DNA of 64,000 nt, from NCBI GenBank assembly GCA_916613615.1, contig OU744730.1, forward strand, positions 27,650,882 through 27,714,881. The letters run 5' to 3'. Every line of letters starts with the position of its first letter. Positions within the stretch are counted from its first letter, which is position 1. The notes under the pieces were generated by a model, which saw only the letters and a list, made by a program, of their open reading frames with translations, was not told the DNA's origin and ran no database searches. The DNA is from Steromphala cineraria. Taxonomy: Eukaryota > Mollusca > Gastropoda > Trochida > Trochidae. Positions 12,991-24,255 of this stretch are shown here, piece by piece. The translations under genes and the position numbers were made by a program.

Positions 12991-13461
12991 ATCACTCTGC
13001 TTAGGTCTTTGACTTTCTTTGAATCTTGCCGAGCCGCCGTTCCATTGTTGTGAATGTGTTGTGTTAATTGAAATGAGCTCATAGGGAAAGGGAAATATTG
13101 TTTCTCTCGTTTGAAATTAATGAATTAGAATGAAATTAAGTTTCTCCTTGGTGGTATTTGAATGTATTAAGGGAGATAAGTGGGCGATAGGTGGCGTTGT
13201 TTAGCTATATAAGTGGAGAGAGTTTCGAATGTCCTCTCTCTCGCTAGACACAGCAAAGATCACACTGTTGACTTTAACCATTTTTTCTGTTTTTGCTGTT
13301 TTGATGTATACTATAAACTTCCTAGTATAACCTTAGCATTTGACCGATGGATTTGTATTCGTTGTGGAATGTGTTTTTGAAATTGAAATAAATCTGCTAT
13401 ATGTCACCAAGCAGCCGTTCCAATGTTCTGAATGTGGTGTGTTTTAATTTAGAATCAGCTC

Positions 13462-14040
13462 TTGGTATAGCCCCAAAACACGTTTAGATGTTCAATTGTG
13501 TGTGTCAGGCACAGAATTAGTTACCCCCCTCCCTCCCTCTTCCTCATTTTAAGTTCAAAATGTCATAATGTTAACCTTTCATATGTAATGTAAAGATTTG
13601 GTAAAAATGTCCATTTGGACTTCAAATTCAACAATTCATAAACCATAAGCATATTTTATTTCTTATGCTGTCAGTATAGAATATTTTCAGCATATTGTCT
13701 CTTGAAGTCGGTAATATTGAAATGAATGATGGACCTTTCAAACATGAAATCTGCCTGAACTGTTATTGACGCATTCAACCGTTTAGCTTGGGCAAACTTT
13801 TGTTGCATTTGATGAATAAAGTGAATTAAACAAAACCCTAGCTTTTTCCTTTAAATCTCCGTAACAACAGAAGTATTGCATGTCAACAAATGAAAGAGAG
13901 CCCACCATATTAACAAATTATATGCTCTCTGATTTCTCACTGTGACAAATAGGAAAAAGTATTTTGCAAATTTATGGTAGAATATTCCTTAAACTTTTAT
14001 TGACTTGAACACATGTATATACACATGTATAATGTTCTGT
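13462..14040. other. Intergenic; 3' flank of gene B, nothing else recognised
   Basis: AT-rich sequence with no open frame of note. A TTTATT at about 13996-14001 is an AATAAA on the - strand, about 45 bases beyond the stop of gene B. Confidence 0.4.
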
Positions 14041-14045
14041 ATATG

Positions 14046-16797
14046 TTATGGCACTGTACACATCAGCATCTTCCCAATTGTTTTCAGTTTAAGATCCACC
14101 GAGGGCATAATGACTCCTGAGTTCAGATGTACAGAGTGAATTTTGTTTGACAGTGACAAAGCAAACAGTGTATTATTATAGCAGCTTATCCCTTTACTGC
14201 TGCTCTGCAAATTTATTGTATTTTCAACTTTGTTATCCCTTTCAAGATTAACCCCCTTTATAGACCTTTGATGGAAATAGTACAGTGTTTTTCCTTCATG
14301 ATCTAAACACATGCCTTGAGTTGCATACAATGCTTGTAAAGTCCTTTTCACTTTCCCATTGTAACTCATTTCATCAATTATTTTGGTAAAGGCACAGAAC
14401 AGTGTTTGTTTAGATTGGTCTACCAAAACCTCATGCCCAGGATTTTGCTTAAAGATTCTTATTTCAAATGGAATTTTTGAACTAATGGCCATCCTATACA
14501 AATATACTTTAAAGTGACGAGGCTTTAGCATCTTACCATGAATGAAAAATAACAATTGTTGCTCTTCATCAATTCCAAAATCTTTTGGAGCAAATCCCTT
14601 AATGAGTTGTTCACGGGATCCTTTCTTAAGATCATAAGACAGTATTACTTTTGAGGGAAACTGTTTTGAAATGATAAGTCTTTTGATTGAGGACATATAT
14701 CTCATTGCCACAATGCCAGGGAGAATCTTCATTTTTGTTTCTACTTTTGTCAGACTGTGAAGATTAAGTAAGATAACTTTTCGTTTCATCTTCTTAGGAA
14801 TGATCATAAGATGTTCTCGTCTATATGGGAAGTTCTCCTTCGCATCAATGTCTGATGCCTCCTCTTCTTGGCCTGTTTAAATACAATATTGTTCATTCTA
14901 AAACGTGTATACTAGAGTCATTGAAATAAAATGAAAAATTGGCTTATCAAGATTAATCTCTTTCTTTAAAGGTGTATAAAGTATAAATCAAATACAAATA
15001 TATTATGTTAATAAAGATATGTTGCTTATCCAGATTCATCTAATTGTTTAAAGGGGCAGTAGCACGTTTTTATTGGGAATAAATGGTGATGTCAGGAAAA
15101 TTAAAATAAATAGTTCCAATTGAAAGACAATGTATTTAAACTAACTAGAGCAGTAATAATTCAAATATATAATGTAAAGTTTAGCCATGCGATTCCTTTT
15201 TCTAACACGAAATTGATTAAAGGTGTTTACACAAAAATGGCCGCCAATGGATTTTATGTGAATCTTCATACTTTGTCCTTTGACTATGGCTGATTGGCTT
15301 GTGTTGGGAGATTTATGACTCTACTAACATAATACATTTAGCATTACAAACAATAATCAGCGAAAATTTTAAAGTATAAAATTATCAAAAAATGTGCTAC
15401 TGCCCCTTTAAGATAAAGGATTTATTATTAAAGATAAGTGCGCATCTCTGTGATTAACTATAACTGCCTTTCAGATTGACCAAAACAGAGAACCAAATAC
15501 TCATATTTATCTATATAAAAAACACTTCTTTGATCGAGGATTAAGCTAGAAGAGAACTTTTTCTAAAACAATATCGGCATGTTAGATAACTTCAATGCCA
15601 GCTACAATATCTTTTATCATTAAATATGGTAACGTTTATCTGAAAAACATATCAGAGGAATATCATTCCCTCCCCACAGAGGCAGATCAAGTCATGTAAT
15701 GTTGATACATCCTCTGATATATTACGCCGGGTTTGTGGGGAAAACACGAGACTGCCTATCATTTTACATCGGAATGCAGAATGTATAGGGTACATTTTGC
15801 AACAAAAAATTATCATGATACAAATTAATTCTAAAAGGAACTTTTATGACTGGATTAAGTTCTGTTTGTGGTGTTGACCAACCTGATGATAGCTTTGATA
15901 ATATGTACATTTGAAAATAGTTGTTTCATTTAATTAATCATTACGTTATTCAATAAGAGTAAAACTAGTCAATAACTTTAGAGCTCAACAATCATTGTCC
16001 TTACATATACCTTTTAATAGCCATGAATGATCTAAACAATCTAACATTGAAAAGGGATTGTATTTAATAATTACCTTTTCAAAACACTATCAAATTCACG
16101 TTGTTATGAAGAAGTTTACAAAATAATGTTTCTATTATTAGGCCAATAATTTATACAAACATATATTTTGAATCGAATTTTCATATAAGGAAACTTTTCA
16201 TCAAAGATTTAAAACAAAGTCTTACTTTGTTACAGTGTTGATCAAGGCAGGAGATTGTATACATAATGTTCCTGTGCAAATTTAAGAAAACAACACTTAC
16301 CTTTAAACATCGATTTTCGTGAACCAAGCATTGTTGAATTATTCAAACATGTCGGTGCATTTTTCTGAATATAAATAAAACCAAATAAAAATAATTCATT
16401 ATCATCATCATCATCATCATTTTATTATCTGTATCATATTTATTAGTTTTATTTATATTATTATTATTATATTGTATTTTTTCCAAAACTCTATAACGGT
16501 TTAATCATATCTATGAAGAATAGCATCTTATGAAAATAACAAAAGAAATATGCTATAAAGAAGATAGTTTACTAGAAATTGAAGTCAGTTTAACAGTTTG
16601 CTTACACCTCTTCCTTTTGGCATCAAACTACAAGACAGATAAACTGAATCAAAGATGAAGAAACAGCAAGCTTCTTGCTTGTTACAGAGTTCATCGCACA
16701 TTTTTGGTCCAAATGGTTTTCTATTAAGGAGGACAGCATCGTCAACAACTGGGGAAAAGAGGACATAGACAAAAGCTAAGAACGGTTTACGAATCAT
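14046..16797 (-). CDS. PAN-like/beta-propeller secreted protein, copy B (intact, about 360 aa)
   Basis: Three coding exons: 16606-16797 (64 codons), 16301-16364 (64 nt) and 14046-14872 (274 codons plus stop). Donors GGT|GTAAGC (phase 0) and AAAG|GTAAGT (phase 1) pair with acceptors TATATTCAG and TTTAAACAG. Exon 1: signal peptide (FLAFVYVLFSPVV), then a PAN-like motif (MCDELCNKQEACCFFIFDS, YLSCSLM). Exon 2 adds CLNNS. Exon 3 carries six propeller-like repeats (FGIDEEQQLLFFIHG, VLVDQSKQTLFCAF, GMCLDHEGKTLYYF, CYNNTLFALS) and ends MCTVP. Exons 1-2 closely match copy E, but exon 3 matches copy D, so the gene looks recombinant. The upstream AATTTGAGGCAGACATTGTGA is also shared with E. Likely secreted or extracellular; substrate unknown. 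Confidence 0.8.
15048..15411. mobile_element. MITE, GGGGCAGTAGCACG family, copy 1 (intron 2 of gene B)
   Basis: Starts TTAAAGGGGCAGTAGCACG and ends TGTGCTACTGCCCCTTTAA, about 364 bases, no coding. Five more copies lie at 19311, 24256, 55281, 60711 and 61604. The interior phrase ATGGCCGCCAATGGATTTTA is recurrent. Confidence 0.85.
15664..15740. mobile_element. Single terminus of the CAGAGGCAG-type MITE
   Basis: CATTCCCTCCCCACAGAGGC, then ATACATCCTCTGATATATTACG, matches one end of the elements at 34950, 49534 and 59940. No second end is visible nearby, so this is a truncated copy within intron 2 of gene B. Confidence 0.6.
16394..16420. repeat. ATC microsatellite beside exon 2 of gene B
   Basis: A run of ATC/TCA triplets lies about 30 bases upstream (in gene sense) of exon 2 of copy B. 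Copy E has a longer TGATGA run in the matching intron position (54512-54572), so the repeat predates the duplication. Confidence 0.8.
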
Positions 16798-16869
16798 CCT
16801 GATTTCACAATGTCTGCCTCAAATTCTGGTGAGTGGACACTCACTTAAAAAATCAAAAAAATATTAATT

Positions 16870-19310
16870 GTGAATAGGAAACACTAAACTCTTTTCATCT
16901 TTGACACTAAACGTTTCAAAAACACAATATTCAATATATTTGCCTCCCTTACAATATGTCAAATAGATTATCCATAATGTTTCAGGACAAATTCCCACGG
17001 GAAAAAAAAGTTGCGATATCAAGGTAGATATTGTTTGATTTCATCTGAAAGAAGCAAATATCTCTGAAAACACTAGGCTATATATCATTATCACAAATTT
17101 GATAATAGTTTTTGTTTTACAAAATGGAATTCTACACTTGTATACAAAAACATATGCATACATGGTTGTCGTATATATTGCTTGATTATACCCTTTTGAC
17201 AATTTCTTTCTGATCAATAAAACATTTTTTCTTAAAGGTCTGCATCAATTATCAATAATGGATAACAAAATCTTATTCTATATCGGAAGAATTTACTAAG
17301 TTATGGATTTGTCCTGATATCTAAAATACCCATACATATATTTCCTTAGATATGGCCCCTAGAATTGAAAACCCCAATCTTTTAATGAAGGAATTTTTTT
17401 GCTTTATAAGGTCAAAATATTGGGAGTGATCTACATGTATTATCAAAAAAAAAATTCATATCATATCCTCTTATTTGAATGCTGATAACACAATTGTCAA
17501 AATCAATCAAATTCAGTGTGATTAATTGTATCTGCTTTTCAAATTGACTAACACAGCAAACCCACTACTCTCATTTATTCTATTCAAAGAATTTCTTCGA
17601 CAGCGGATTAAGCTGAGGGAGAGCCTTTTCTAAAACAATCACAACCTGTAATATAACCAATTTATTGTAGATCAAAACTGTCCAAACCCAAAGCGAGTTG
17701 CTATACATAACTAAACCTCTTATTTTCAGGTAATCTACAATCACTTTTGCAAATTTTTATAATAAACATGTAGAAAACATTATTGTTAATATTATAGTTT
17801 GCTTAAAATAACTTTCTTTAGATAATATTTAACAAAGCAGTCATTGAAAATATTTGTATCGGAACACTGTCCAAACCTCGGCCAGTTTGCCTTAAACATG
17901 CATGCTTTTGGTAGTAGTTATGCTTCAGGTAGTTACAAATTTACATTACTAGTACTTTGTTTTACTTTTAAAAATTGATGTAACTGTAACATTCTTTATA
18001 AAATGACATTCAAATAAGATCGCCCTATTAATCAATCAAACTTTTTCTACATATACTTTTATTATAATTTTTAGTTATATTAAAATGTATACACCCTTCA
18101 TAAAATTCTTGAAGGACACTTTTATGTTAAATCTTTAAACTATTCTCCTTTCTCAAGGATACTGAACTCATTGTATTCAATATTCTTTGTAAAATATGGT
18201 AAACCTTTGACATATTAGCATAATCAATTATAGCTATAAATTATCTCTTGTGAATCTCTTTCAGTTCGTTTCTCACCCTTTATGAGATACATAATTGATA
18301 AGGCAGATCAATTAATGTGATTAATTGTGGAACAAAAACTTTATTTATTTGTTAATCTTATCTTTTAAGAAATGATAAAGTTAACTTTGGCATTGGTGGA
18401 GACGTTTTGTAAGATTTTCAATTTCCTTAAATCTAAACCAAACCATCAATTGCCGTTGCTGATGAACTAATTTTCAGTTTCGTAAACAAAATGTCATTTA
18501 CTCTTCAGATTCAAAATCCCAATGAAGACATTAATAAATGAAAAAAATTAATGTCCTTCTTATCATTAATTTATTTGGAAATTTTGAAATAATGATTTTT
18601 TATTAGAAAATTAAAAAATATTTCAATGACCTACACATCGTGATTGTCAAACGAATGCATACTTTTTACTGAAAATGGAAAAACTGCATTTCAGACAACC
18701 GAAATTAAGTAACCATATTCAAATTATATCAAAATTGAAGAGCCTGTAATAAAATAATGGATTTTTAAATTTAATATGCATTTATTACATGTTTTCGGAA
18801 AATAATATGATTTTCTGACAATCTGACAACTAAAATCTGCATATGCTGCTATAAATGAAACAGCAATGATATCTTGTGAGACATATGTAGCAATCAAATG
18901 TATCAATAAATATGTTTTTCCACCTAAAATGGTCAGACAAAACTTAAAAGTATTAAAAACATCTGCACATAAACCAGCTACTGCCCCTTTAATATCAATT
19001 TTAATTTGAATTCATTTTATCATATATCAGATATGGGTTTTGTATTTATTGGTAATTCAACACCAGAAATTATTCAATATTTATTCAAACAAAGTAAATT
19101 CAATCTAATGAGCTGATTGTTCTAAACTTCTGGCTAATTAACCTGTTCAATGATTTCCACGGAAGAACTGTCGAAACGGTCCCGATCCTGTTGGTTCCCA
19201 GACATATTGTTCTGCATTTTGCTAGTATGAGACAAGCCTATTTCCTCATGTGATGACATTTCTGCATTTGCGAGGAAGTCCATGATGGTGTGTCATAAAT
19301 GACTTCATAT
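16870..19310. other. 5' flank of gene B and AT-rich intergenic DNA
   Basis: No exon recognised. Bases about 18310-18480 resemble, in inverse orientation, 38810-38970 upstream of gene D (shared TTTGTTAATCTTATCTTT, TTAACTTTGGCA, GATGAACTAATTTTC), so the flanks as well as the genes were duplicated. Near 18972-18990, CTACTGCCCCTTTAA matches one terminus of the MITE family without a partner end. The rest is featureless. Confidence 0.45.
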
Positions 19311-19673
19311 TTAAAGGGGCAGTAGCACGTTTTTTGATATTTTTTAATTTAACTTTTTATCACTTGTAATTGCAAGTTAATGCTAAATGTATTATTTTCA
19401 CAGTGTAAAACATTTCATTACACAAGCCAATCATCAATGGTCAGATGACAAAGTATGAAGATTCACATAAAATCCATTTGCGGCCATTTTGTGTGAACAC
19501 CTTAAATTCATTTTGCGTAAGAAAAAGCAATCGCATGGCTAAACTTTACGTTATATTTTTGTATTATTACTGCTCCATTTAGTTTAAATACCTTGTCTTT
19601 CAATTGGATTCATTAATTTTCAATTTCAATCACCTTATATTCCCCCTAAAAACGTACTACTGCCCCTTTAAAG
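19311..19673. mobile_element. MITE, GGGGCAGTAGCACG family, copy 2
   Basis: Starts TTAAAGGGGCAGTAGCACG and ends CGTACTACTGCCCCTTTAAA, with the family's internal GCGGCCATTTTGTGTGAACA phrase. About 360 bases, no coding. Confidence 0.85.
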
Positions 19674-20137
19674 ACAGTTTTCGAAACGATTTATACATTT
19701 ATACAGGACTAATTTTCATTCAGGGACAGTTAAGACCAAGGAGCTGGATAGAACTGTTTTCGTTATCCATTTACTTAATAATCTAGGTGTCTCTCATGGG
19801 AATTCTAACGAACGCTGCTTTCTGAGTTAAGAAGCAATATTGGCAGCATTTCCTTCATTTTGAATAAAAGACTATTTCTCTATTCATGCGGTACAGGCTT
19901 TATTATTTAATTAAATACAATTAAAACATACATTATTTAATGCGCATATTTATATTAAAAAGTAAGAAAATCTCTTACGTTTTGCATATTTCTCCTTACT
20001 GTACCTCACATATCAACTGCCAGCAGTCCCGTTCACCTACTATATGTAATAGCAGTGAAATCTCATGAACATGTATTGTACAGAAGCTATAAAAATGTTA
20101 TGATGGTACGGTAACAAGGGAAACAAGCAAAAAAGTG

Positions 20138-21201
20138 AGCGTGGCTCACTAATACCCCCGACCGTGCATCCCTGACTAACTGAATTATTTTTTACTTTCA
20201 ATATACTCATTTCTTGCACAGCAATTGACCCCCAAAGAGGAATTGAGAAAAATGACTATTCCAAAAAATGGAACTTCGTAAAAAAAAACCACACACACAA
20301 AAAACCCTTATCAATTTTAGTTTTGATTTGGCACTGCACCGCTCCTAGTAGGGAAGAAGACACATGCAAAATGTGAAGAGAATCAGATGAAAAGTTTTTC
20401 CCGTAATAGGTTGGACAAATGTGATTTTGGAAAATGACTATGTTGAAAATATGGAAATTTGTAAAAAAAATTGTAATATCAATGAAGTTTGTTGCAATTT
20501 CGCACCGTACCCCTCCTAGTAGGGTAGAAGACGTGCAAAATTTGAAATAAATCAGATGAATAGTTTTCTCGTAATAGGTCGGACAAATCTGATATTGGAA
20601 AATGACTAAGTTCAAAACATGGAAATTTGTAAAAATTTCAAATATTAAAGAAATTTGTTGTAACTTCGTAGTGCACCCCTCCTAGTAGGGTAGAAGACAT
20701 GTGCAAAATTTGAAATAAATTGGATGAATAGTTTTCCCGTAATAGGTCGGACAAATCTGATATTGGAAAATGACTAAGTTCAAAACATGGAAATTTGTAA
20801 AAAAATTCAAATGTTAACGAAATTTGTTGTAACTTCGTAGTGCACCCCTCCTAGTAGGGTAGAAGACATGTGCAAAATTTGAAATAAATTGGATGAATAG
20901 TTTTCCCGTAATAGGTCGGACAAATCTGATATTGGAAAATGACTAAGTTCAAAACATGGAAATTTGTAAAAAAATTCAAATGTTAACGAAATTTGCTGTA
21001 ACTTCGCAGTGCACACCTTCTAGTAGGGTAGAAGACATGTGTATAATTTGAAATTAATCGGATAAATAGTTTTCCCGAAATAGCTCGGACAAAACATGTC
21101 CTCGGACGGACGGAAGGACGGACGGACACACACACACACACATGGATGGACTCGTTGGTATTACTAAATACCCCGGACCGTTGGTCGGGGGTATAATAAA
21201 A
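20138..21201. mobile_element. Pearl/CvA-like non-autonomous element (probable Helentron derivative)
   Basis: About five tandem units of roughly 170 bases (CTCCTAGTAGGG at about 20343, 20512, 20678, 20850 and 21018) are followed by a GGAC/CA microsatellite (21107-21142). Left end ATACCCCCGACC and right end GGTCGGGGGTAT are inverted copies, and the right end forms a near-perfect hairpin (CCCCGGACC, GTT, GGTCGGGGG). Repeats plus an ACGG-type microsatellite plus special ends match the pearl/CvA family described in bivalves, later grouped with non-autonomous rolling-circle elements. The layout is seen; the class is by comparison. Confidence 0.7.
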
Positions 21202-21282
21202 AGTCAATGCATGACAAGCACGCTGTGATTATAACACAGTAACTTAGACAGTTTATAACCAATGGACAGAATTTATATGTTA

Positions 21283-21600
21283 CCAATTGGCAACGAACTT
21301 GGGTTAGAGCAGCGAAATTGGGAAATAGGGTTAGAAACTCAAAGTCATATTTGAATGTGAAGGGCCTAGTACACAGCATTTGGGATCTATATAATAAAGT
21401 GACAGAAGCATTTGAGACGGAACAATATGTTTAAGCTTTATACGCAGATGTCTATTGAGTCTTTAACTGTAGTGTTTCTTGGAATTAAAGTAATATTTTT
21501 CCAATGTAAGAATTTGTATTGTGATCATGCCCATCAAAAACTAAACAGTAGAATCTTTGAAAACATTTTTGACAGAATCAGTAGCGTTTACCCTTAGAAA
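21283..21600 (+). pseudogene. Relic of the 3' end of a propeller-family gene (E/F type)
   Basis: From TTGGCAACGAACTTGGGTTA onward the sequence tracks the last part of exon 3 and the 3' UTR of copy E (56410-56700): GGGTTAGAAACTCAAAGTCA against GAGTAAGAAACTCTGTCATG, then TAAGTGACAGAAG, ATTTGTATTGTGATCATGCC and AACTAAACAG. Only the end of the gene is present, with no upstream exons, and it lies on the + strand next to the pearl-like element. Confidence 0.75.
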
Positions 21601-22590
21601 AGTGAAGATCTTAGACTCGTTGTTGTGATATATCTTTATAAAAAGTACTTGACAACATAATGTTTTTTAGAAAAAAACTTTTACTGAGAAATGCGATTCA
21701 ACACATTATTTTACTCATTGAAAAGCAAAAATCCCATTACTAATTTCATTTTGTATATGACATGATATAAGTTATTCTGTACTTGCCTATGATGAGTACA
21801 TGTATGTGGTAATGACAATAAATAAAAAGATAAATAAATGCTGCCTAGTTTTCTTGTAAAATAAATGTGTGCTTTCCTTGATATAGATGGGGAATTGAAG
21901 CATCCAACATGTTACCTTCAATGACATCATTAACATGGATTATCTTAAAATCATGTTTCAATGAGAATTATATTTCAATAAAGATGATACTTCGGTCAAA
22001 GTTCGAATGAAACCTCCTTTTCATGGTATCAAATATGTCTATAGACAAAAGTTAACACAAGACTCATGTACATGTTTTAACTGCCATGACCAAGGTTTTG
22101 TTTGTGATGAAACTGCGATTCATTGCAGCACTTCAGATGTATATTTTTAATTTTACAATTCAAAGGTGATTATAACATGGTCAGAAAGAAAAAAGACGAC
22201 ATAGTCATTAGCATCCCCATTATTTGATAATTTCTTTAAAGCACAATTTGTGTAAAATTTGTAAATATTTGAAAACGTTATAGAAAGTCAATAATCAAAT
22301 TTGAAAATTGATTAAGTAAAATTGAAAATGAAAATACCCATACTTAAAAGTTTAATATTTCAGTATGAGATAGAAACGTGATTTGTCTTAATCTCCTTAA
22401 AAATAAGTTTGACCAATTATTGAAAATTACAAATTGAGTAAAAATAAATGAACATCTATTTCACAACATTCAAATTTATTTTACTAGCAATGAGACTTAA
22501 CTTTCAGCAGCCTTAGAGTCTACTACATGACAAGTTAACCATAAACAATTATGAAGTTTAATATTCGAACATTATTTCACTACATTAGTA
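21601..22590. other. Intergenic, 3' flank of gene C
   Basis: AT-rich with no coding frame of note. TTTATT at about 22476 gives an AATAAA on the - strand roughly 115 bases beyond the stop of gene C. Nothing else recognised. Confidence 0.4.
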
Positions 22591-22595
22591 GTAAA

Positions 22596-23926
22596 TTAGG
22601 GTATTGCACACATTGTAAGCTTTGCTCTGGAATTGAAGGTAAGGTTTGCACTTGCAATAACAACCCCACTGTATACATTGAAAGCAGTAAGTCTGTTAGA
22701 TTCAGATAAAACAAATAATGTATTGTTGTAGTAAATCAGTCCTTTGTTGATCCTGTTAGTTGCCGCAACTGTTTCAGATTTGTAGGTTTTTCTCAAATGT
22801 ATTCGCATTATGCTCTTGTTGGTTATGTAATACATTATTTGTCCTTTCTCATCTAAAGACATTCCCTTTGCAGGTTTTTTTGTTAAAATATTTCTAATCA
22901 TTGCGCCATTATACTTTATTTCAAAAATGGAATGTTCGAAACCACAGAACACAGATTTTCGGCATGGACTGATTGAAACACCTTTTGCACTGCTTTTCCC
23001 AAGAGTTAGGATTCTTGTGGGTTTGATCGCTCCAAACTTGATCCTATATAAACATGATTTGAAATGGCCACGGACTTTCTTCCTAAGTACAAAAAAGAGC
23101 CGTTTCTGTTCCTCATCTATTGCAATAAATCTTGGAGAATAACCTTTGAGGATAATGTTAAAACATGAAGTCTTCAATGTGAAGGATATTATCATTGACG
23201 GTGAATACTGTGATATAACTATACTATCCATTAAAGACACATATGTCGCAGCTGCAACTTTAAAAGGAAACCTAATTTTACGCTCCACTTTGATAAGTTT
23301 TTGCAGTTCTAGAAGGATGAAGGAAAACGCATTTTCTTTGTTCTTCTTTGATTGTATAAAAACAATCATATATTTTCTCACTGTCAAGCCATGTTTGCTT
23401 TGTTCCTTTTTATCTGTAAATAAATGATTATTTAAATAAATTATTTTGATTATTGATGATACGAGTTCTAACAGAATGTTACACTAAACCAGACAAATAT
23501 ATTATAACAATTTAAACATGTATACTTACATGATCGTTCTGATTTTTCTTCATTGAAGTAAGTTGATTTATTGATACACTTTGTTGCACCTTTCTAGAAA
23601 TAAACAAAAATATATCAATATTTTTTGTGTGTGGATTAAATGTGAACTTGAATATGTTTATGTGTAATTAAAAAATTTGCATACAAAATCATACTTACTT
23701 TTTGGCAGAAAAATCGGCTCATACATGTACTTTTGTCATTTCTTGTCCTCATTAATCTACAAGACAGATAGACTGGATCAAAGCTGAACAAACTGCAATA
23801 TTGGTGCTTATGACAAAGTTCATCACACAGTTTAGGACCAAGAGGTTTTCTCATAAGAAGAACGCTACAGAAACTGAGATGGACAAGCTGTCCTGTGATA
23901 AATGTAAAGAACAATGTTAGACGCAT
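22596..23926 (-). CDS. PAN-like/beta-propeller secreted protein, copy C (intact, about 369 aa)
   Basis: Three exons in compact form: 23699-23926 (76 codons), 23530-23593 (64 nt) and 22596-23413 (271 codons plus stop). Splice sites are strong: CAAAAA|GTAAGTAT and ATCAT|GTAAGTAT, with acceptors TTTCTAG and TTATTTACAG; phases are 0 and 1 as in B, D and E. Exon 1: signal peptide (LTLFFTFITGQLVHLSF), then KLCDELCHKHQYCSLFSFD and YLSCRLM, with two extra Cys near its end. Exon 2 has KCINKS. Exon 3 is the most diverged propeller (FIAIDEEQKRLFFVL, VSISPCRKSVFCGFEH, GMSLDEKGQIMYYI, YYNNTLFVLSESNRL) and ends MCAIP. The intact frame and ideal splice sites argue for a living gene. Role unknown. Confidence 0.82.
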
Positions 23927-24255
23927 TTTTGAATAATGTTCACAGGGGTATCTTTCTGCAGAACTAACTTTGAAATGACAAATCTTTTTCTCAGTATCTT
24001 AGAAAATCTTTCCTTTATTGATTTGTGTCTTTTTTTAAAACATTCAGGATCGTTCAAGTCCTTATCAGTCATTGTATGGATCAGAGCAATCAATCTCCTT
24101 AGTAAATCATTTCAATCCTATCATTGGGACATCTGACATGCAAGCTAAATAAAAATGAACTCTGTAGTTACTTCATTTATTATTTATATAGTGCCGATAT
24201 ATGTAATCAGGCAGAATGTTAAACGAATTCTCATAATTACTTTGAAAAGTGGAAC

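Larger units (their letters stand above)
10277..13461 (+). mobile_element. DIRS/Ngaro-like tyrosine-recombinase retroelement, internally deleted
   Basis: The layout is A1 - coding scraps - B1 - A2 - B2, the split direct repeat arrangement of Ngaro/DIRS-group elements. A1 (10277-10452) and A2 (13095-13272) share TATTGTTTCTCTCGTTTGAA, a TATATAAGTGGAG promoter-like box and a GATCACACT end. B1 (about 13030-13080) and B2 (about 13410-13461) share GCCGTTCCA, TGAATGTG, GTGTT and an AGCTC end. An AATAAA precedes B2. Inside are a gag-like frame, an RT motif-A fragment and the C-terminal part of a tyrosine recombinase. The middle is replaced by tandem repeats. The repeat layout and the recombinase motif independently support the same class. 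Confidence 0.8.

Noticed and set aside
20256..21207. Reading frames on the - strand with repeated LLGGVRCE-like phrases as a repeat protein
   Set aside because: They translate the 170-base units of the pearl-like element; frames change between units and contain stops.
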